A stretch of 64,000 nucleotides of DNA, taken from positions 66,869,603 through 66,933,602 of the forward strand of contig OZ024929.1 in the NCBI GenBank assembly GCA_964017235.1, read 5' to 3'. This document shows positions 20,830 to 31,639 of this stretch, in pieces. Each line of letters begins with the position of its first letter. Within the stretch, counting starts at the first letter, position 1. This stretch comes from Sabellastarte sp. h YS-2021 (taxonomy: Eukaryota > Annelida > Polychaeta > Sabellida > Sabellidae). The position numbers were made by a program, and so were the translations under genes. The notes under the pieces are model-generated. The model saw only the letters and a program-made list of their open reading frames with translations, did no database searches and was not told the origin of the DNA.

Positions 20830-22870
20830 ATGTCTACCCACCAAATGAGTGCAAAGCCCAGATCAGCTAAATGCCATCACTTCTGTTTCCTGTTTGATAC
20901 CCACAATTATTGCCCCACATGCAGGAAATCTGGCAAAGGAGACCCCTGTGTCACAAATATATGTCCATGCAATATTTGTGCAAGTTTCTCTTAGGAACAG
21001 CAAATTAAGATTAAACACAGACACAGACGGATGCTTGTAATACTAGTAAGGAAGATGATCTGGACTTATTAGGGGATGACGTGGAGGCATTTTGTGGCTC
21101 CCAAGCAGACCTTGAGGGTGCTGCTGATAATTTATTTTCTTCACCTCCACGTCCCCAATATTTCAAATCTTTGTCTTTGAAGGCTCCTCAAACTGTCCCA
21201 CCAACCCCAGGTACTGCTTTGCAGAATAAAATAGAGTAGACTAGAAAAATCCCTGGGTAATCAATATAACATCCAACTCCAGTAACAAATGGGGGTTTTC
21301 CAAATGTCCATACTGGAGGCTATGAAGTCTCTCCTAGACGAAATGCAGTCTTTAAAAAAAGCCTCCAAGACAGAGGTAGATAAGACCTCTTTTTCAAAAG
21401 CTGGATCAAGTAAACAACCAGACCCGACCATGACTCGGACTTCTGACTTGGGCATCTGACCACTCTGATGCTCAACCAATGGACACAGACGTATATGGTC
21501 CTCCACTTCACTTAAAGTGTCCAGTCCGACCCTGCTTTCAACCACTCGGACCCTCATTCTGAGGACCACTCGGAACAACCTAAAAGGGTGTGTTTCAAAG
21601 CAAAGAAGCACTCGGACAAGGTTCGGGCAAAGTACTATTCTCAGTCGTCTTCTTCAGAGGAAGATCAGTCCTCTGTCCCTATCAAAAAGTATTCTAAACC
21701 TCAACAAGGGCTCCTTCTGAGCCTGAATTTCAACAGGATAGCACAGACCCAGTTTTCTACAGGGAGGTAGATATTTCTGACCTCCCTTCACAATATGCTG
21801 AGGAAGTGGAAGCTTTTAGGCAGATTCTTGAGCTCCCTGAGGGAGACTTTGCCTAGGTCCTCTACCACTGTGCTAGGCCTAGACGCTCGAAAGACCAACA
21901 GGAGCTTAGGCCAAGAGGCCCCTCAGCTATGCTCTATTTAAATTTCATTCTCAAAGATGCTTTTTAGAAATTTGAACAGGATTTCTTGGCCTCTAATTTA
22001 CCTGAGGGTAAATATATTAAACCCCCGGCTTCAACAGCCAAATACTATAAGGTGGGACAACCTTGTTTTGAAGACAAAATCCAGGAGCTCAATACAGATT
22101 TTGCCAAGATCTGTATTTCTCCTGAGCCCTCTTGGGCCCCTATGGGCAAGGTTCCCCTACAAGTTCTCAAGAAACTTGAAAACCAAGCTAGGCAGAATCT
22201 CTCTACCATCAATTTCAAAGCTACTTTCGCTAAGACTGCCTCTTCTTGTAACACTGTTATTGAGAAGTGTCTGCACAGTATCAAGGCTACCTTTAAGAGG
22301 GTTAAAAGCCAGATTCAGAAGGGTGCCGATCCTGAAAGAGCGTGGTTGTGACAACACTTGTGACTATTTTGATATTATGAATAAGAGAATCCTTATTCAG
22401 CAGAGAGCCTTAGCCTGCCTCAGCAAATCTGTAGCCCATATCCTCCAGAAGGAGCTGTATACCATGGGCAACACTAGCCTACTAAGACGCGAGTCCGAGA
22501 TGACCCTCCTTCAACCACATCTATGGAACTCTAGATGTCAAGAATTGAGGAACTCACCTTTTTGGCCTACTCCTCTGTTCAGGTCACAGTCAAGGATGGA
22601 GAAGACTTCCTCCTTTAAAAAGGCACCCCTAAAGACTCGCAGGGTTTTGGACCCTATCAAAACAAGCCCTTTCGTGGTCCCCACCACAATAAGAAAAGAG
22701 GCTGCTACAGGAAACGCCCCTATGGGGCCAATTCCTCCCAAAGCAGTAATCAATCGTTTTCCTCAGGTAGGGGGAAACCGAACAACAGAGGCTTCAGAGG
22801 TCATTTTCGACCCACCCAAGGGGACAAGGGCGTGGAAACCCCTCCTCCCAATGACTCCTTACAAGCCTCC
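20830..22870 (+). pseudogene. DIRS gag-like ORF1, copy B, broken
   Basis: ATG at 20830 (MSTHQ), matched by ATG at 40264 (MSSHK) in copy C, is the likely original start. Near the N-terminus is a cysteine/histidine motif (CHHFC, DTHNYCPTC, CPCNIC) that may bind zinc. A serine-rich basic part follows (21517-21770). The best conserved block is at 21986-22351: LPEGKYIKPP, GQPCFEDKIQELNTDFAKIC and ARQNLSTINFKATFAKTASS. The coding then shifts frame at about 22345 and continues as CDYFDIMNKRILIQQRALAC. At least four frame changes or stops are needed to follow it. DIRS gag proteins are poorly conserved, so the role is inferred from position. Confidence 0.7.
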
Positions 22871-23850
22871 CTCAGTCCACCAGTAGGAGGTCGCCTCCGT
22901 TCTTTCAGAAGAGACTGGCTAACAAACAAATGTTCAGATGTGTTAAACATTATCATGAATGGTTACATTCTTTCATTCATCTCAAAACTAAATTTAGTCA
23001 GAGCTCCTCTGATTCAAAAAGGTAACAAGGCTCTTCAAAAAGACCAAGCTCTGGCCTCTTTGTATCCAGTCTCTTCTGTCAAAAAACGCAATAGAAAGGG
23101 TGGAAAATGTAAACTTTCTCGGGTTTTATAGTCACCTGTTTCTTGTACCCAAGCCTCACCAAAGGTGGAGGCCAGTAATAGACCTAAGCAGGCTCAACAC
23201 CTTCCTACTTGTAGAAAGGTTCATCAAGGCCTCTCTGATTTGAGGGGAATGGGTGTCGTCGATAGACCTATCAGACGCCTACCTTCACATCCCCATCCAC
23301 CCAGACTCAAGAAAGTACCTAAGGTTTTGCCACAAGTCACAGGTGTTCCAGTTCACCTCCCTTCTCTTCAGGCTAGCCATGGCCCCTCAGGTCTTTACAA
23401 TGATTATAAAAGAAGTGAAGCTGATGGCCCTGACAAGGGGAATCAGACTTCCCCAGTACCTGGACGACTGGCTTATCAGGGCCCAGTCTCAGGAAGAAGC
23501 ACAAGTGAACACTCAGACAGTGGTAGATTTGACCCAGTCCTTAGGGTGGATAATAAATCAGGAGAAATCCGAACTGAAACCTACTCAAGTGTTTTTGTTT
23601 GTGTGCTACGAATATCATCTAGATTCGGCATTTGTAAAACCCACTCAAGAGATATTGGCTCAAACTTCAGGATTTGATCCTACGACTCAAGTCAACACAT
23701 GTTTTGACTGCAAGATGTTTGATGTCGCTAATTGGGTTGCTTGCCTCAACAGAGAAAATGGTCCCAGAGGGATACCTTCACATGAGGCCCTTTCAGTTTC
23801 ACCTCAAGGAGCACTGGTGATTTCCTCAACAGCCATTTGACACCCTCCTT
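22870..23850 (+). pseudogene. DIRS reverse transcriptase, copy B, frameshifted
   Basis: The N-terminal part (SDVLNIIMNGYILSF, KDQALASLYPVSS) is in one frame. The palm continues at 23253 with SSIDLSDAYLHIPIHPDSRKY (motif A, catalytic D), FRLAMAPQVFTMI (motif B) and LPQYLDDWLIRAQ (motif C, YLDD). KSELKPTQVF and FVCYEYHLDS follow. Between these parts the frame is shifted. A plus-strand open frame at 23165-23677 is the out-of-frame shadow of the same bases. All RT catalytic residues are visible but not in one frame, so the enzyme is dead in this copy. Confidence 0.85.
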
Positions 23851-24948
23851 CCTTGAACAGAAACCATTTCAGCACACCTAGAGTGGTGGCAGAATCCCAC
23901 AAACGTGATGAAAGATACAGACCTTTATCCCAAAGACCACAGAGGTCCTCAGTGGCCTAGTGGTTAGCAAGTTTGGCATCTAATCATAGGCTGTCACCTC
24001 TGTGGGTTCGAGTCCCACAAGTGGCAATTCTGAGGACCTGTCCCAATATGACCCTGGCTGTTGAACGGGACGTAAAACCCCAACTTTGACCTTTGACCTT
24101 TGGCCCAAAGACCACAGTATCCAACTCTTTACAGACGCCTCAAACGATGGCTGGGGTGCTCACTTAGAGCAAACCTCTACAAAGGGTCTGTGGTCAGACA
24201 GGTAAAAAAGGCTACACATAAATGTTCTAGAGCTGAAGGCTCAAAGATTCAAGGACCAATGTCAAAACCAAACAGTGTTGGTTGCTACAGACAACTCAAC
24301 AGTAGTAGCCCATATAAACAAACCTGGTGCCATCATTGCAAGATAACCTTAAAAGCCAGACACATTCCAGGGTGGCTGAATGTGATGGCCGACCTACTGT
24401 CCAGTTCGAACCAAGTCCAGTCAACAGAATGGTCATTGTATCCGCAGGTGTTCAAACAGATCTGTCTCAAGTGGTTCACTCCTCATGTAGATCTATTTGC
24501 CACTCGTGTGAACCACAAAGTTCCACTGTACGTCTCTCCAGTCCCAGACCAAAATGCTTGGGACATACATGCTCTGAACATAAACTGGTCATGTCTCACT
24601 GCTTATGCTTACCCTCCCATGGCTCTCCTTCACAGGGTGATCCAAAAAATGAGGCAATCCAGTTGCCTGATCATTGTAATAGCCCCAGGCTGGCCAGGGA
24701 TGCCCTGGTTTGGGACCGAGTGCAGCGGAGAACAAAGAACCCACTTGAACTACCAGTGTCAAGAACTCTTCTCAAACAGTCCCACAACTATGTTTCACAG
24801 CAATCCACAACATCTCAACCTCCACGCCTGGTGTCTAGGAGTGGACAGCTCCAAGAACAAGGCTTCTCTGTGGAGGTGGCAGAGAGAATTGATCCCCTCA
24901 GAGGTCATCAACAAGGACCATCTACTAGTCAAAGTGGACCCTATTTGA
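23851..24948 (+). pseudogene. DIRS RNase H and methyltransferase-like region, copy B
   Basis: Before the SINE, the text reads HLEWWQNPTNVMKDTDLYPKD in pieces. After it comes QLFTDASND (first RNase H aspartate), then VATDNSTVVAYINK and ARHIPGWLNVMADLLS (last aspartate). The frame then carries DLFATRVNHK, PLYVSPVPD, AYAYPP and IAPGWPGMPWF. Relative to copy A, the WFWDLV segment is altered (WFGTEC), indicating a small deletion. The end at 24948 overlaps the recombinase gene in another frame. In an intact element RNase H would remove the RNA template during cDNA synthesis. Confidence 0.82.
23943..24103 (+). mobile_element. tRNA-derived SINE inside the RNase H region
   Basis: The head shows an A box (GTGGCCTAGTGGTTAGCA) and a B box (GGTTCGAGTCCC). 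A short body follows, then the tail ATGACCCTGGCTGTTGAACG..CGTAAAACC and a (CTTTGAC)n-like end. It is flanked by a perfect 14-bp target-site duplication, CCCAAAGACCACAG, at 23929-23942 and 24104-24117. Removing it restores the path into the RNase H FTDAS motif. Pol III transcription from the A/B boxes is the family norm; mobilisation would need a LINE. Confidence 0.92.
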
Positions 24949-25800
24949 GAAATGGTGCAGAGAAAACTCGGTGGATTTCTGCACTCCCTCTGTAAAGCAA
25001 GTCTCAGACTTCTTTATGTACCTGTACCAAGATCTAAACAGGTGCCCTTCGACCATTGATGGTTATAGGACGGCCATTGTTGACACCTTGGGCCCAGCGG
25101 GGCTCCATATCTCCCAAAGTTCAGACCTTAACAGATTACTCTCCAGTTTTCACAGGGATCATCCCCAAAGTTCTAGGAATCTTCCTAAGTGGAACCTTTC
25201 TGTTGTACTCAATGAGCTCACAAAAGCACCCTTTGAGCCTATGAAAGAGAGAGACCTCAACATCTTACCCTCAAAACTGCTTTCTTGCCAGCTTTGGCCT
25301 CCGGCAAGCGCCAGGTGGAAATTCATGCCTGGGTTGCAAACAAAGTATTGAATCTAGGTCAATGGGAAAAGGTTACTTTGTTCCCCTCTTCAGATTTCAT
25401 AGCCAAAAACAAACTAGTAAGAGAAGGTTCTCAAGGTGTATCTCCGGTGACTATTCCTGCTCTAACTACCATTGTAGATAGACAATTCAAAGAAGACAGG
25501 ACCTTGTGTCCGATGTGGACCCTGAGGTACTATTTGGATCGAACCAAAGACCTAAGAGGACATCAGACCCGCTACACTCTCTTCTTGGCTAAAACAAACT
25601 ATCCTACTTTGTTACAAACAGGCAGATCAACAAGCCTTGGACCTGGTCCAAGTCAAAGCGTATGACATTAGGGCCTTCGTGGCAAATCATGCAAGTGTGA
25701 CACCGGACAGCTCGCAACACATTTACAAATTTTTACGTAAAAAAAGACCTTACTTGGTCAGACAATATGTATCTAGGACTAGTAGTAGCGGCACAACAAG
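24795..25800 (+). pseudogene. DIRS tyrosine recombinase, copy B, broken
   Basis: The frame at 24327-24995 ends with HAWCLG-region and EVAERIDPLRG coding, then a shift leads to DFCTPSVKQVSDFFMYLYQDL at 24971. ALASGKRQVEIHAW holds the first box, with the catalytic arginine expected here replaced or shifted (GKRQVE versus GKRRSE in copy A). Compared with copy A, about 50 bp are missing near 25560 and about 36 bp near 25680. The second deletion lies just after the HDIRAFA-equivalent (YDIRAFVANH, H changed to Y). The protein would lack a working active site. Confidence 0.78.
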
Positions 25801-25906
25801 TCCTAAACCCTTCCCCTCAGACTGCTCATCCTCGGAAAGAAAAGTAGGGGGGCATATCCATTGCAGCAAAGTCTTCAGGAGTCTAATCCCAGGGTCTAGG
25901 TATTAG

Positions 25907-26164
25907 TTACCTCCTCAGAATATTATGGTAAGGTCTATTACCTATTATTTAACTGCATAATGTATTAAGTCTTTTAGTTTGCCATATCTCATATTTAGGG
26001 TGGCAAGTTTATGAGATTCAAGCTTAGGGCTGGTATTCATTACAGTGATGCCCTTGGGGGCTATACTCACATAAGTGAGCACGGCTGCACTTAACCCTTC
26101 AATCAAAACATCCTGACAGTATCCGTACTGTCATTTATTAATCTTCTGGTTTTTGGCTTCTTAC
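25907..26164 (+). other. DIRS copy B 3' non-coding region, first part
   Basis: Collinear with 1550-1822 in copy A and 43630-43937 in copy C (ATGAGATT, AAGTGAGCACGGCTGCACTT, TTTTTGGCTTCTTAC). No coding is seen. It is interrupted at 26165 by a LINE and continues at 27549. Confidence 0.75.
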
Positions 26165-27548
26165 AAGTCACAACACATCTCCCCAGACTCTCCTCCCACA
26201 GAGCTTTCCACTTTCTCTACTGTAACCAAGGATCAAGTAACTAAAATCATTGTGAAATCCCAAAGTAAATCATGTTCTCTTGACCCTTGGCCCATTTTTC
26301 TTGTTCTTGATTATCTGGATATTCTCATCACTCCCAGCTGGCCTTATGACTGCCTTCCAAACGGCATATAGAAAACACCATTCAACTGAAGGTGCTCTCC
26401 TTAATATTCACAATGACATTCTCCTCAATATGGCCAATGGGTCTGTTACAGCCCTTCCTTTTGGATCTATCTGCCGCGTTCAATACCATTGACCACACCA
26501 TTCTCCTGGACAGACAAGGTAGGTAGCACACTTTCACATCCTGCTGCGCTCCAGTACGGGGTCCCCCAGGGCTCCATCCTTGGTCCAATTCTATTTTTCC
26601 TCTACACAAACCCAATTAGCTCAATCATTCACTCTCACAGTAGTATTAACCACCATTTCTACGCCGATGACACTCGGTTATACATAACACTCTCACCAAC
26701 AAATTTCTGTCACTCTATACAAAAGCTAAAAAACTGCCTAAATGACATTCAAAATTTCATGTTCGCAAACAAATTAAAACTCAACCCTGAGAAAACTGAG
26801 TTTATTCTGGTAGGCTCCAAAAACAACCATAAACAACTCCTTCCTCGCTTTCCGATCAATATTCTCGGTAATCAGGTCTTACCAGTACAAAGTGTTGGGA
26901 ACCTTGGAGTGGTGTTTGACTCCAATTTCTCATTCTCAGACCATGTGTCACAGGTCATAAAGTCCACCAGAGTTCATGCGAGAGACCTCTATAGAATTTG
27001 TCCTCTTCTAGACCTTAATACATCAGTTCTTTTAGCAAATGCTGTGGTGAGCAGCAGATTGGATTACTGCAATTCCCTATTCTTGTCACTTACAGATTTT
27101 GAGTTAATAAGATTGCAGTTAGTCCAAATGTCACTCTGTAGGGTTGTCACCCGTTCCTCTAAATACTCTCACATTACCCCTCAACTGAAAAAACTCCACT
27201 GGCTCCCTGTCAAATATAGGATCCAATTCAAAATTGGTCTCATTATATACAAAATTCACAAGGCGAAGTACCCCTAAACTCAAGTTCCTTCACACCCCCA
27301 CTTTCGACCGTAAGGTTTATAAATCAGTCCAACTTTTCTCCAATTCTTTCAGTCATTATGCCCCGGTTCTTTGGAACTCTTTCCCCTTCCAAATAAGAAA
27401 TCGCTTCTTTCAGGGAACACCTCAAAACCCACCTCTTTAATTCCAGTTTCCCAACTTAGTTTCCTTCCCTCTTTTTTAACTCAACACACTGAGTTCCCCT
27501 TTGTGGGGAAGATATTGCGCCTGCAAAGCGATAGATTAGATTAGATTT
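26165..27548 (+). mobile_element. LINE (CR1/L2 group) nested in DIRS copy B
   Basis: The DIRS text GGCTTCTTAC (26155-26164) resumes as AGGTCCGATTTTCAG at 27549. Copies A and C have these joined, so the insertion limits are precise. The 3' end is (GATTA)n-like, preceded by the same CACTGAGTTCCCCTTTGTGG as the LINE at 17441. It is truncated at the 5' end and has an internal gap of roughly 200 bp near 26335. The gap joins ATTCTCATCACTCCC to AGCTGGCCTTATGACTGCC, which are separated in the minus-strand relative. Confidence 0.88.
26175..27440 (+). pseudogene. LINE reverse transcriptase, partial
   Basis: The RT coding is in three frames. KSCSLDPW (N-terminal RT) is at 26270; AYRKHHSTEGALL is at 26370. 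From 26520 a long open frame has VPQGSILGPILFFLYTNP (motif B), HFYADDTRLY (motif C) and LKLNPEKTEFILVGS (motif D). It continues with SRLDYCNSLF and LHWLPVKYRIQFK and stops at 27277. The final LWNSF part is in another frame to 27440. Motif A is disrupted (LPFGSICRVQYH for DLSAAFDTIDH), caused by a one-base shift near 26455. The endonuclease domain is absent. Confidence 0.85.
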
Positions 27549-27785
27549 AGGTCCGATTTTCAGAAGTGGGGCTCTGTAAGTGGGACTCAGACTAGTTTTG
27601 AAAACATTCATTTTATTTATTTATGAACTCAAATTCAAGAAAAATTCACTATCATTCCAGTCTCAGCTGTAATCCCTCCACCAGACGGCTGGATTCAGCA
27701 TTCAGTTCCACATGGTAAGCTATTGTAGCGCAATGAAATTGAAAATTTTGATTACTTAAATGTAGCTTTTATAAGCTACAATCTG
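27549..27785 (+). other. DIRS copy B 3' non-coding region, second part, with half of the ICR
   Basis: Collinear with 1828-2055 of copy A. It includes TCCACATGGTAAGCTATTGTAG and the palindrome TAGCTTTTATAAGCTACA, then switches to unrelated sequence. The second hairpin arm and the right ITR are missing. Confidence 0.7.
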
Positions 27786-27892
27786 CTGTGTAGAAATCAA
27801 TCTTATCATCATATGAAAACCTGTTCAATCCAAATCTTTCTAACCTCAGCTTTTGTTTATATCTTCCCCTTCTTTTAATATTTGAATTTTCA

Positions 27893-28475
27893 TCATGGCC
27901 TGTGTTTCTGGAGCATCATCTGTATCTGAACTGTCCTTGTCACTACACCTTTTCTCATCTGCAGCAAATTGTAGATTAAATAAATAATAGAGACGAGTTT
28001 TGATCTTTTTTCTTGTAGCATATATGATTTTCTTGCCAATCTTGTGGTGCGTTGATGTTGCTGGTAGTTAAGCATTGATGTCAAATATGATGGTGCCTGT
28101 CGATTCAAACTCTTATATACTAGAAGATTTATTTTAAATTTGATCCGAAACCTAACAGGCAACCAGTGGAGCTGATGCAGGTGAACCGATATAGAATCAT
28201 GTTTCTTGACATTCAAAACTATCCTGGCAGCCCAATTTTGTAATTTCTGCAACTTATGGATAAGATATTGTGGGAGTTCAGCTAGGAGAGAGTTACAATA
28301 GTCTAATCTGGAAGATATGAGTGACTGTACTATTGTGTGTGCAGCAGACTTAGTTAGGTAAGGTCTTATTTGAATGATGGACCTTAGGTGACCATAACAG
28401 GATCTGCATATGGCATTTACTTGTTCCTTAAGTGATAGGTCTTGGTCAATGATTACCCCAAGTAAGTACCAGGTT
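27893..28475 (-). pseudogene. LINE RT C-terminal fragment, minus strand
   Basis: Read on the minus strand from about 28470, the frame is open through LGVIIDQDLSLKEQV, SRLDYCNSLLAELP, KLQNWAARIVLNVKKHD, LHWLPVRFRIKFKINLLVYK and APSYLTSML to a stop near 27893. These are the standard blocks following motif D in CR1/Jockey-type LINEs. The family differs from the other LINEs here (NWAARIV rather than NTLARIV). The 3' UTR is not recognised. It is a 5'-truncated dead copy. Confidence 0.82.
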
Positions 28476-28544
28476 ACTACAAAATATCTTTTCAGAATTT
28501 GATGTCACTGTTGAAGGAAATAAAAATAAATTCTTCATTTAGAG

Positions 28545-28548
<4 letters not shown>

Positions 28549-28602
<54 letters not shown>
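28549..28602. repeat. (AT)n microsatellite
   Basis: Uninterrupted AT dinucleotides of about 54 bp. Confidence 0.98.
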
Positions 28603-28607
<5 letters not shown>

Positions 28608-28805
28608 CGCCCCCGGAATCTCAATTTAGAGGGGTTATAATTTAAATAAATCTTTTAGAACTTTAATTAGATTAATCTAGATGATTATCAAAGAAAACTT
28701 AAAAAATGCAAAATGAAATTACTTTATTTCAGGAATTTTAAAACACAATTTTTCAATTAATGGAATGTTAATGAACAAACGTCATTCCCTTGTAATTGGT
28801 CTTAC

Positions 28806-28879
28806 CATAATATCATGTGGACTTTCATGCTTTCTCATTGATCTGTAGCTTTCCACAGTTACGCTTTCATAAGTGTTAT
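28806..28879 (-). CDS. candidate host-gene exon (downstream of the pair)
   Basis: On the minus strand this 74-bp segment is preceded by a good acceptor (TTTTTACTTTTAACAG) and followed by a donor (ATG|GTAAGA). Joined to the upstream exon (29118-29219), its phase fits: the last base of that exon plus AT gives an aspartate codon. The 25 codons (NTYESVTVESYRSMRKHESP in the middle) then have no stop and end in phase 0. No family is recognised. Neighbouring sequence carries no transposon similarity here, which favours a host gene. The next downstream exon was not found. Confidence 0.5.
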
Positions 28880-29117
28880 CTGTTAAAAGTAAAAATGTCT
28901 TATAAGTGACCCCCCTCATTTGTTTGTTTTTTGCTAAAATCTACATTAAATTGTATATGTAGTAGTCATACTTGTTTTCTTTTGTCTGTTTATAATGTAA
29001 GGTTACATTTCTTCCAAGTTAAGTTTTGAAATGAAGCGAATTACTGAGCATTCTCATTTACTGAATATTATCTTTGTTGATGGAATTATATGATTGAAAA
29101 CAGAGAAAAAAACTTAC

Positions 29118-29219
29118 CAACTGATATCTTCTTGATAAACTCTTCATGGAAGTAAATGTACCCTTTATCCACATGATTTTTTCCTGAAACTTTAGACTTA
29201 ACATAATCTTCAACAAAAG
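29118..29219 (-). CDS. candidate host-gene exon (upstream of the pair)
   Basis: On the minus strand a pyrimidine-bearing acceptor ending in TTTGCCACAG precedes 102 coding bases, and AGTTG|GTAAGT follows as donor. The reading frame gives FVEDYVKSKVSGK then VDKGYIYFHEEFIKKISV with no stop. The frame agrees with the exon at 28806-28879 across a 238-bp intron. The composition (charged and aromatic, no low complexity) looks like real protein. I do not recognise the gene. The preceding exon is not visible; DIRS copy D lies about 120 bp upstream of this exon. Confidence 0.5.
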
Positions 29220-29382
29220 CTGTGGCAAAGTATATACTTAGGGGAGGAATATTAAGAGTAGTGAATGAGGCCGATACAGTGGCACTTGAAAAACAACTAG
29301 AGGGTACTAGAATCACTAGAAAGGGTGATCTCTAGCCCAAGACCACTCCACCCTCACTTAAAGCAGTGGCTTCAGGAAGAAA

Positions 29383-30130
29383 ATGTTCTTCAAGTCCAGC
29401 CATTACACCCCTCAAGCATGCTCTGCAAATGTTTACAAATGCATTAAAAGAATGGCGGGGCACTCACTAAGGGGAACACACTGCAAGGGGAACCTGGTCC
29501 CTTCCAGAAACAAGTTGCATATAAGCTACCTGGAACTGAAGACAGTTTTCTTGGTCCATGAAGAGTTCCAGGACCTTTGCTTGAGCCCAATAGTTCTCAC
29601 ATCTATGGACAACACCACAGTGGTTGCTTACATAAACACGGAAGGAGGCATGAGGTCGGGCCCTCTGTGTGCCCTATTTTGGAGAATACTGACCTGGTGC
29701 TCCAGGAAATAGGTGACTCTCCAGGGCTGACACAATCCAGGCTGGCTGAATGTGATAGCAGACAAGCTGTCCAGGCGAGGCCAGACCATCCAGGCAGAGT
29801 GGTCTCTACTTCCAGATGTTATCCAGTTGATATGTACTAGGTGGCACCAGCCTCAAGTAGATCTGTTTGCAACGAGGTTCAACAACAAATTGCCTCAACA
29901 TGTGTCACCAGTTTCAGATCCCTGGCTTGTGCAGTGGATGCACTTCGCTTGCCCTGAGAGGATCTGGCCCCTATGCCTTCCCACTTTTAGCCATCGTGAG
30001 CAAACTGATGAAGTTGCTGGGATACCCATGCAGGAGAATCATTCTGATTGCTCCAGGGTAGCCAAACATGCCCTAGTTTTGGGACCTAGTGACCATGTCA
30101 GATCCCACTATACCTGCCCAACCTGCTGAC
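29383..30130 (+). pseudogene. DIRS RNase H / methyltransferase-like region, copy D
   Basis: HISYLELKTVFLV, then SMDNTTVVAYINTEGG (RNase H middle with catalytic D) and, in a second frame, NVIADKLSRRGQTIQAEWSL (last RNase H aspartate). A third frame gives QVDLFATRFNNKLP, followed by YPCRRIILIAPG, where a stop (TAG) falls in place of the expected W. At least three frame changes are needed. The first RNase H aspartate region (TDAS) is not present, so even RNase H is incomplete. Confidence 0.78.
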
Positions 30131-30179
30131 CCAGCCATTCAGTCAGATCCCTCACAGGAATCTACAAACATTCTAAATT

Positions 30180-31070
30180 ACATGCCTGGCTCCTAGAGCT
30201 ATAGATATCAAGGAGCAAGGTTTCTCCAAGGCACTGGCAGCTTTGATAGTTTCAACCAGATCAATCTATGAAGCAAAGTGGACCATATTTACATGTGACC
30301 TCAGGGCACCACCCATAAAATCCATAGCTGACTTCCTGTTGTATTGGTTCCCGACATGAAGTGGCAGCCAAGTACTATTGATGGCTACAGATCAGCTATT
30401 GTGGACAAACTAGGCAACTCACCATTTAATGTCAGTAAGGATGAGAATCTCGCTCATCTCTTGGATAGTTTCCACAGAGACAGACCCAAGGGTCGGAGTG
30501 GCATCCCGTCCTGAAACCTTTCCTTGGTGCTTCACAAGCTTACAAAGGCTCCCTTTGAACCCCTTAAAGAGGCCTTGTTGAAGCAAGTAAGAACATGAGA
30601 CACCAGTCAGACTGGTCCAAGGTGTCTCTTTACCCCTCACCCAGTTTTCTTTTCAAGAACCAGCTCGCCAAAGATTGTCCCGACAGTGTGGCCTCAGTAG
30701 ACAGTTCGGCCTCAGATCTCAGGCAACATAAGGAGCTGGTTTTTGTTTCCTTCAAGAAAGGTTTCAACAATGATATTTCCTCTGTCACTATCTCCTCATG
30801 GATAAAGCAAACAGTGGTCCTATGCTATGAGCTCTCTGATAAGGGGCCCTCACCCTTTGCTGTGTCTAAGACCTTCAAGTATGGAGTTTCCTTAGAACAG
30901 CTTTTTATATATCAGCCTGTCGTTGGAAGTCACATGACACCTTCTCACAATTTTATCTTAAGGATGTTGCTTGGGCTGATTCAGAGCATTTGCATTGTAT
31001 TTCCTTTATATTTATGCTCTCAGTCAAAATCACAAGTTGTAAATCTATTTCGGGGTCAAGATTGACTGAG
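30180..31070 (+). pseudogene. DIRS tyrosine recombinase, copy D, broken
   Basis: Traces of the core-binding domain (TRSIYEAKW, IADFLLYW) are followed by FHRDRP and coding with stops. From 30595 a longer frame reads WSKVSLYPSPSFLFKNQLA, ELVFVSFKKGF, SSWIKQTVVLCY and TFKYGVSLEQL. The box with HxxR is not readable in it, and the catalytic tyrosine segment (FSQFYLKDVAWAD) is in a different frame at about 30940-30980. It is non-functional. Alignment to copy A YR is collinear. Confidence 0.72.
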
Positions 31071-31639
31071 ACCTTGTGAAAAGTCAGTTTTATTATGTTG
31101 ATATAAGCTTAGCCAAACTAATAGCTATTGTCTGGCAATGGCCAGTCCAGCCAAATGTCAGAAATAGCCATCCTACCAGAGCCATATTCCCGGCCAGACC
31201 TTTAAGTCCCTAACAACTCACTGGATGGTGAAGCAACTTCATCTTTTTGTTTGGTGTGGAAGGGACAACAGCCATTTTGTGTGCATGTTTGTATAGAGAA
31301 GGGAATTGGAACCAATCCCTATGTACAAGGCCTGACCTGCCATTTCTGTGCTTCACTGTCACAAGAGCAAATGGATAGCTTAATCATCCCTAATTTCAAA
31401 TAAAAAAGACAAAGTAAAAGCATAAGATGAATTACTGTAAGATTTTCCAACCAAATATGTTCACAGACTTGAGCGGGATGGAGTACTGAAAAGACAAGAT
31501 AGTTCCATGAACCATATGATATGACTGGGTTATTGTGCACTTATAGTGATAAAATATTTAAAGCTGAAAAGATTAGGCTCATGGTATTTGTGACAAGTGA
31601 TTTTCTTGTATCTACCGGATGCTATGGATTACACATGAT
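31071..31639. other. stretch without recognised features
   Basis: A minus-strand open frame (31319-31540, 73 codons) matches no family I recognise. No tandem repeat is seen. Confidence 0.4.

Larger units (their letters stand above)
20475..27785 (+). mobile_element. DIRS-like YR retrotransposon copy B (near full length, broken)
   Basis: In order: left inverted terminal repeat (20475-20625), gag-like ORF1 relic, RT, RNase H (split by a SINE), methyltransferase-like segment, overlapping tyrosine recombinase, and 3' non-coding region (split by a LINE). The copy stops inside the ICR-like hairpin near 27785, so the right terminal repeat is missing. Removing the SINE and LINE leaves about 5.8 kb, within the usual DIRS range. 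Every ORF has frameshifts or stops. Confidence 0.88.
29345..31070 (+). mobile_element. DIRS-like element copy D (different subfamily), fragment
   Basis: It contains RNase H, methyltransferase-like and YR segments in DIRS order, but at the protein level it is clearly diverged from copies A-C (for example NNKLPQHVSPVSD versus NHKVPLYVSPVPD). The 5' half (gag and RT) and both ends are missing. Many stops are present. The left edge is about 120 bp from the candidate exon at 29118-29219. Confidence 0.8.

Noticed and set aside
22045..22357. Minus-strand open frames opposite the DIRS gag
   Set aside because: They are antisense shadows of the conserved gag block and match nothing themselves.
23943..24010. 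Possible tRNA gene
   Set aside because: It is inside a SINE with target-site duplications and the SINE tail follows directly.
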